From Pseudorasbora parva (lineage: Eukaryota > Chordata > Actinopteri > Cypriniformes > Gobionidae): a stretch of 64,000 nt of DNA. The stretch covers positions 6,221,800 through 6,285,799 of the forward strand of contig NC_090195.1 of NCBI RefSeq assembly GCF_024679245.1, in the 5' to 3' direction. Shown here in pieces: positions 61,939-64,000 of the stretch. Made by a program: the position numbers and the translations under genes. The notes beneath the pieces were generated by a model. The model saw only the letters and a program-made list of their open reading frames with translations. It made no database searches and was not told the origin of the DNA. How positions within the stretch are numbered: the stretch's first letter is position 1; the number at the start of each line of letters is the position of its first letter.

Positions 61939-62363
61939 AGAATATGCCAAAGGTGTTTATTTGCAGCCACAATTCTCCTTATAATGCCATCAGAGAAGTT
62001 ACACTATAAAATATACTTGCATTTATTGGATGAAAATGTTCTTATAATATACCACCAATACATTTCGTTTTCGTGTGGGTATTTATTGACAAAATTGAGA
62101 AGTTGTAAACATTGGTTCCCGAGTCGGACAGATCCGAAACAAATGATTCTTGGTTCAGTGAGTCAATGACTCGAGAGAACCACTCGTAGCAACTCAACCA
62201 ATACATTGAAAAGATTCGACTCATGAGAATGGATTCGTGAATGAATCGTCTTGTTGCACGTGGCGTCAAACGCAGATCATCCAATCATAATGTACAGTAG
62301 GAAATAGGAAGCATACGTTTTGTAAGTATTCTTCTGTAATCTTTATTATTTATGATAACTCAC

Positions 62364-62480
62364 CTGCTTCAAAACTTTGTAGATATACACTGCATAAGTT
62401 TCCCTCCTCTTTGCTCTCCGTTTAGATGTTTTTTTGTCCCCTGGTACTTTTCCTTTCTTTTTTGCTCCTTCATTAGACAT
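62364..62480 (-). CDS. Histone H2B variant, exon 1
   Basis: The ATG at 62480 gives MSNEGAKKKGKVPGDKKTSK, then RRAKRRETYAVYIYKVLKQ, and stops at the CAG|GTGAG donor after 39 codons in phase 0. TYAVY(I/V)YKVLKQ is the invariant start of the H2B fold. The tail is 6-8 residues shorter than canonical H2B and lacks its usual PEP(A/V)KSAPAPKKGSKK pattern. Total length with exon 2 is 117 residues. The intron, tail and AATAAA mark it as a variant H2B. By position (next to asb10, same strand) it is probably the counterpart of human H2BK1. Confidence 0.94.
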
Positions 62481-62640
62481 ACTGGGTTTCTTTATATTAA
62501 TAACTCTGTGCAATTTTTTTCTCTTTCAATTACGTGTTTGCCACTTTGGCAGGTCTTCGGCAGGCCTTCACCAGCCATTTATGACGTACGTATACGGAAG
62601 TGTGCACTAATTGGAAAGAGTCTGCTCTCAATCTCGCGTG
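62481..62640 (-). promoter_or_regulatory. H2B variant promoter region
   Basis: On the minus strand a CCAAT box (62614-62610) and a CRE-like TACGTCAT (62588-62581) lie about 130 and 100 bases upstream of the ATG. CACGTAATTG follows nearer the gene. CCAAT is usual in histone promoters. No clear TATA box. Confidence 0.45.
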
Positions 62641-63817
62641 GCGAACGGAAGTCAGATCAGACCACTCAGCCTTCAGGATATTCAGTAAGCGTTCAAGTCG
62701 TTTTTATTTTGCTACATCATGTTACGTTGCATTTAGTTAACTCAGCCAAAAAAACGTTTGACTGCTAAACATACTGTTTCCATAATTTACCCGACCTCAT
62801 GTTCCCCTCTACATAGAATGGAAGTCTATGGCTACCAGCAATTGTTTGGTTACCAACATTTTTCAAAATATCTTATTTTGTGTTCAGCAGAAGAAACTCA
62901 TACAGGCCTGGGACAACATGAGAATGAGTAGGCTAAATGATGGGTGAACTAAAGAAATATGAGGATAACACTTGTTTCTTTTCCGTGTTTATAAAACTAA
63001 GGTAATGCCGGTATGTCATAGGAAGGACATCTCACATGAATGAGCTTGACTTGATCTTCCATTTACAATGTGATGAATAACTCAGGAATAATATAAACCG
63101 TGATTTAAGTAGTTAAATGGTTAGATTAGAGAGAAGACACTGTTGAAAAACTGCATTAAAAATGCATGTTTTAATTTCCAAGGTGATATAACTAGTTACA
63201 GATTAAACATTCAACCCAGTGACATCATGTTTCAAAATGAAGTATGTTGCATATTTTATAGTTTTTTTTTTGCATACTCACACACACATATAAATATATA
63301 CACAAGTCCTACGAATAGTATGCAGTTGGATGTACAGTGTTTTTTTGCTTTCTGCTGAGAGTTTTGGAGCATTGTATTTTGTCTTTGTATGATTTTATTT
63401 TAAAATTTTCACTCCAATTAAAGTTGCAGTCAGGACTTCATTTGCCATATTGTATTTCTGTTTTCTGTAGATTCAACCGTACTCTCACCAAATATCACTT
63501 GAAATTCATAAAACATCTGGCCAGAGAAGAGACAAGGTTCAGGTGTTGAAAGGATGCAAATTGCTTGTCACGCCTACAGTTAATTAGCTTCCGGCATAAT
63601 ATGCCAATTATGTTAAAGAGCTGCACCTGCAGATACCCATTACAGCACAGCAAATGAGAGAGGCTAATATCTGTGCTACTTTTAACATTTTGAACTCAAT
63701 GCTTTTCAGGAAAGCCTACTTGGTAAATAGTGATTTGTTTGTAGAGTGTATTATTTGCAAATGTTGTCAATCAAGTGCCATTGTTAAAATATCATCCACC
63801 GGTTTCACAGATGAGGT
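62641..63817. other. Right-hand intergenic region
   Basis: 62820-62950 is half of a TTAAAGGG-type fold-back (GGTTACCAACATTTTTCAAA, TTGTGTTCAGCAGAAGAAAC). 63570-63700 is unique with AGTTAATTAGCTTCC and GCCAATTATG. No gene; abcf2 would be expected further right. Confidence 0.45.
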
Positions 63818-64000
63818 TTAAAGGGTTAGTTAGTTCACCAAAAAAGAAACATTCTGTCATCATTTACTCACCCTCATGTTGTTTCAAACCTGTTTGAGTT
63901 TCTTTCTTCTGAACAAAAGACATTTTAAAGAATCAATAATAAGACAGTTGATGGTAGCTACCATAGTGTTTTTTATCTTCTTCTCTGCTATGACTATACT
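63818..64000 (+). mobile_element. TTAAAGGGTTAGTTCACC element running off the window
   Basis: It begins TTTAAAGGGTTAGTTAGTTC and continues CATTCTGTCATCATTTACTC, the same left end as 20800. The right arm lies outside the window. Confidence 0.8.

Larger units (their letters stand above)
61103..62363 (-). other. H2B intron with two transposon insertions
   Basis: The intron runs from the CAG|GTGAG donor to the CCATAG acceptor, 1261 bases. It holds the TGTGACCCTGG MITE (61181-61571) and a palindromic element (61739-61938). Ordinary replication-dependent H2B genes have no intron. Confidence 0.93.

Overview
The window is vertebrate nuclear DNA, almost certainly from a cyprinid-type (otophysan) teleost. 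The reasons are interrupted genes with GT-AG introns, long AT-rich introns, and very abundant small DNA transposons of kinds that crowd zebrafish and carp genomes: fold-back elements starting TTAAAGGG(A/T)TAGTTCAC, CACTA-like MITEs, hAT-like and Harbinger-like MITEs, a nearly intact Tc1-like transposon, tRNA-derived SINE pieces and long TG, TA and TATC microsatellites.

Four host genes can be read. (1) The last two exons of agap3 on the + strand (12203-13552), followed by a roughly 3 kb 3' UTR ending at AATAAA signals near 16.55 kb; the first 12 kb is probably agap3 intron. (2) gbx1 on the - strand, complete in two exons (33320-32885 and 31410-30896, 316 aa), with its homeodomain in exon 2. 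(3) asb10 on the - strand, six exons from 54067 to 37803 (about 577 aa), an ankyrin-repeat SOCS-box protein. (4) A two-exon, intron-containing histone H2B on the - strand (62480-62364 and 61102-60866, 117 aa), with a polyadenylation signal and no visible histone stem-loop. The order and orientation AGAP3(+) GBX1(-) ASB10(-) H2B(-) match human 7q36.1 as I recall it, so the H2B is likely the counterpart of H2BK1 (next to ABCF2 in human).

Region by region: 1-12202 is intronic, with a dead Tc1 fossil (133-1081), microsatellites, and a striking 20 x 51 bp minisatellite (8191-9210). 12203-16580 is the agap3 3' end; a 0.8 kb fold-back element fills about 90% of its last intron. 16654-30895 is the convergent agap3/gbx1 intergenic region, dense in transposons (a Tc1 with one frameshift, a 1.44 kb hAT-like element) and holding a candidate conserved enhancer near 21.9-22.4 kb. 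30896-37802 is gbx1 and the gbx1/asb10 spacer. 37803-54067 is asb10, whose introns carry a three-level nested insertion (48696-50219), a Harbinger-like MITE, and a 3.7 kb element with CACTG/CAGTG ends. That element contains an unexpected opposite-strand set of exon-like blocks with good splice sites and a reading frame kept open through four of them. 54068-60865 is spacer with candidate regulatory sequence, and 60866-62480 is the H2B gene.

The genes are not an operon-like system; they are neighbours kept together by ancient synteny. The observations most worth checking are the intron-containing H2B variant, the cryptic spliced unit inside the CACTA-like element, and the indel-free minisatellite that carries a CCAAT box in most copies. 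I ran no searches or alignments: identities rest on remembered family sequence and on reading exon boundaries by eye.
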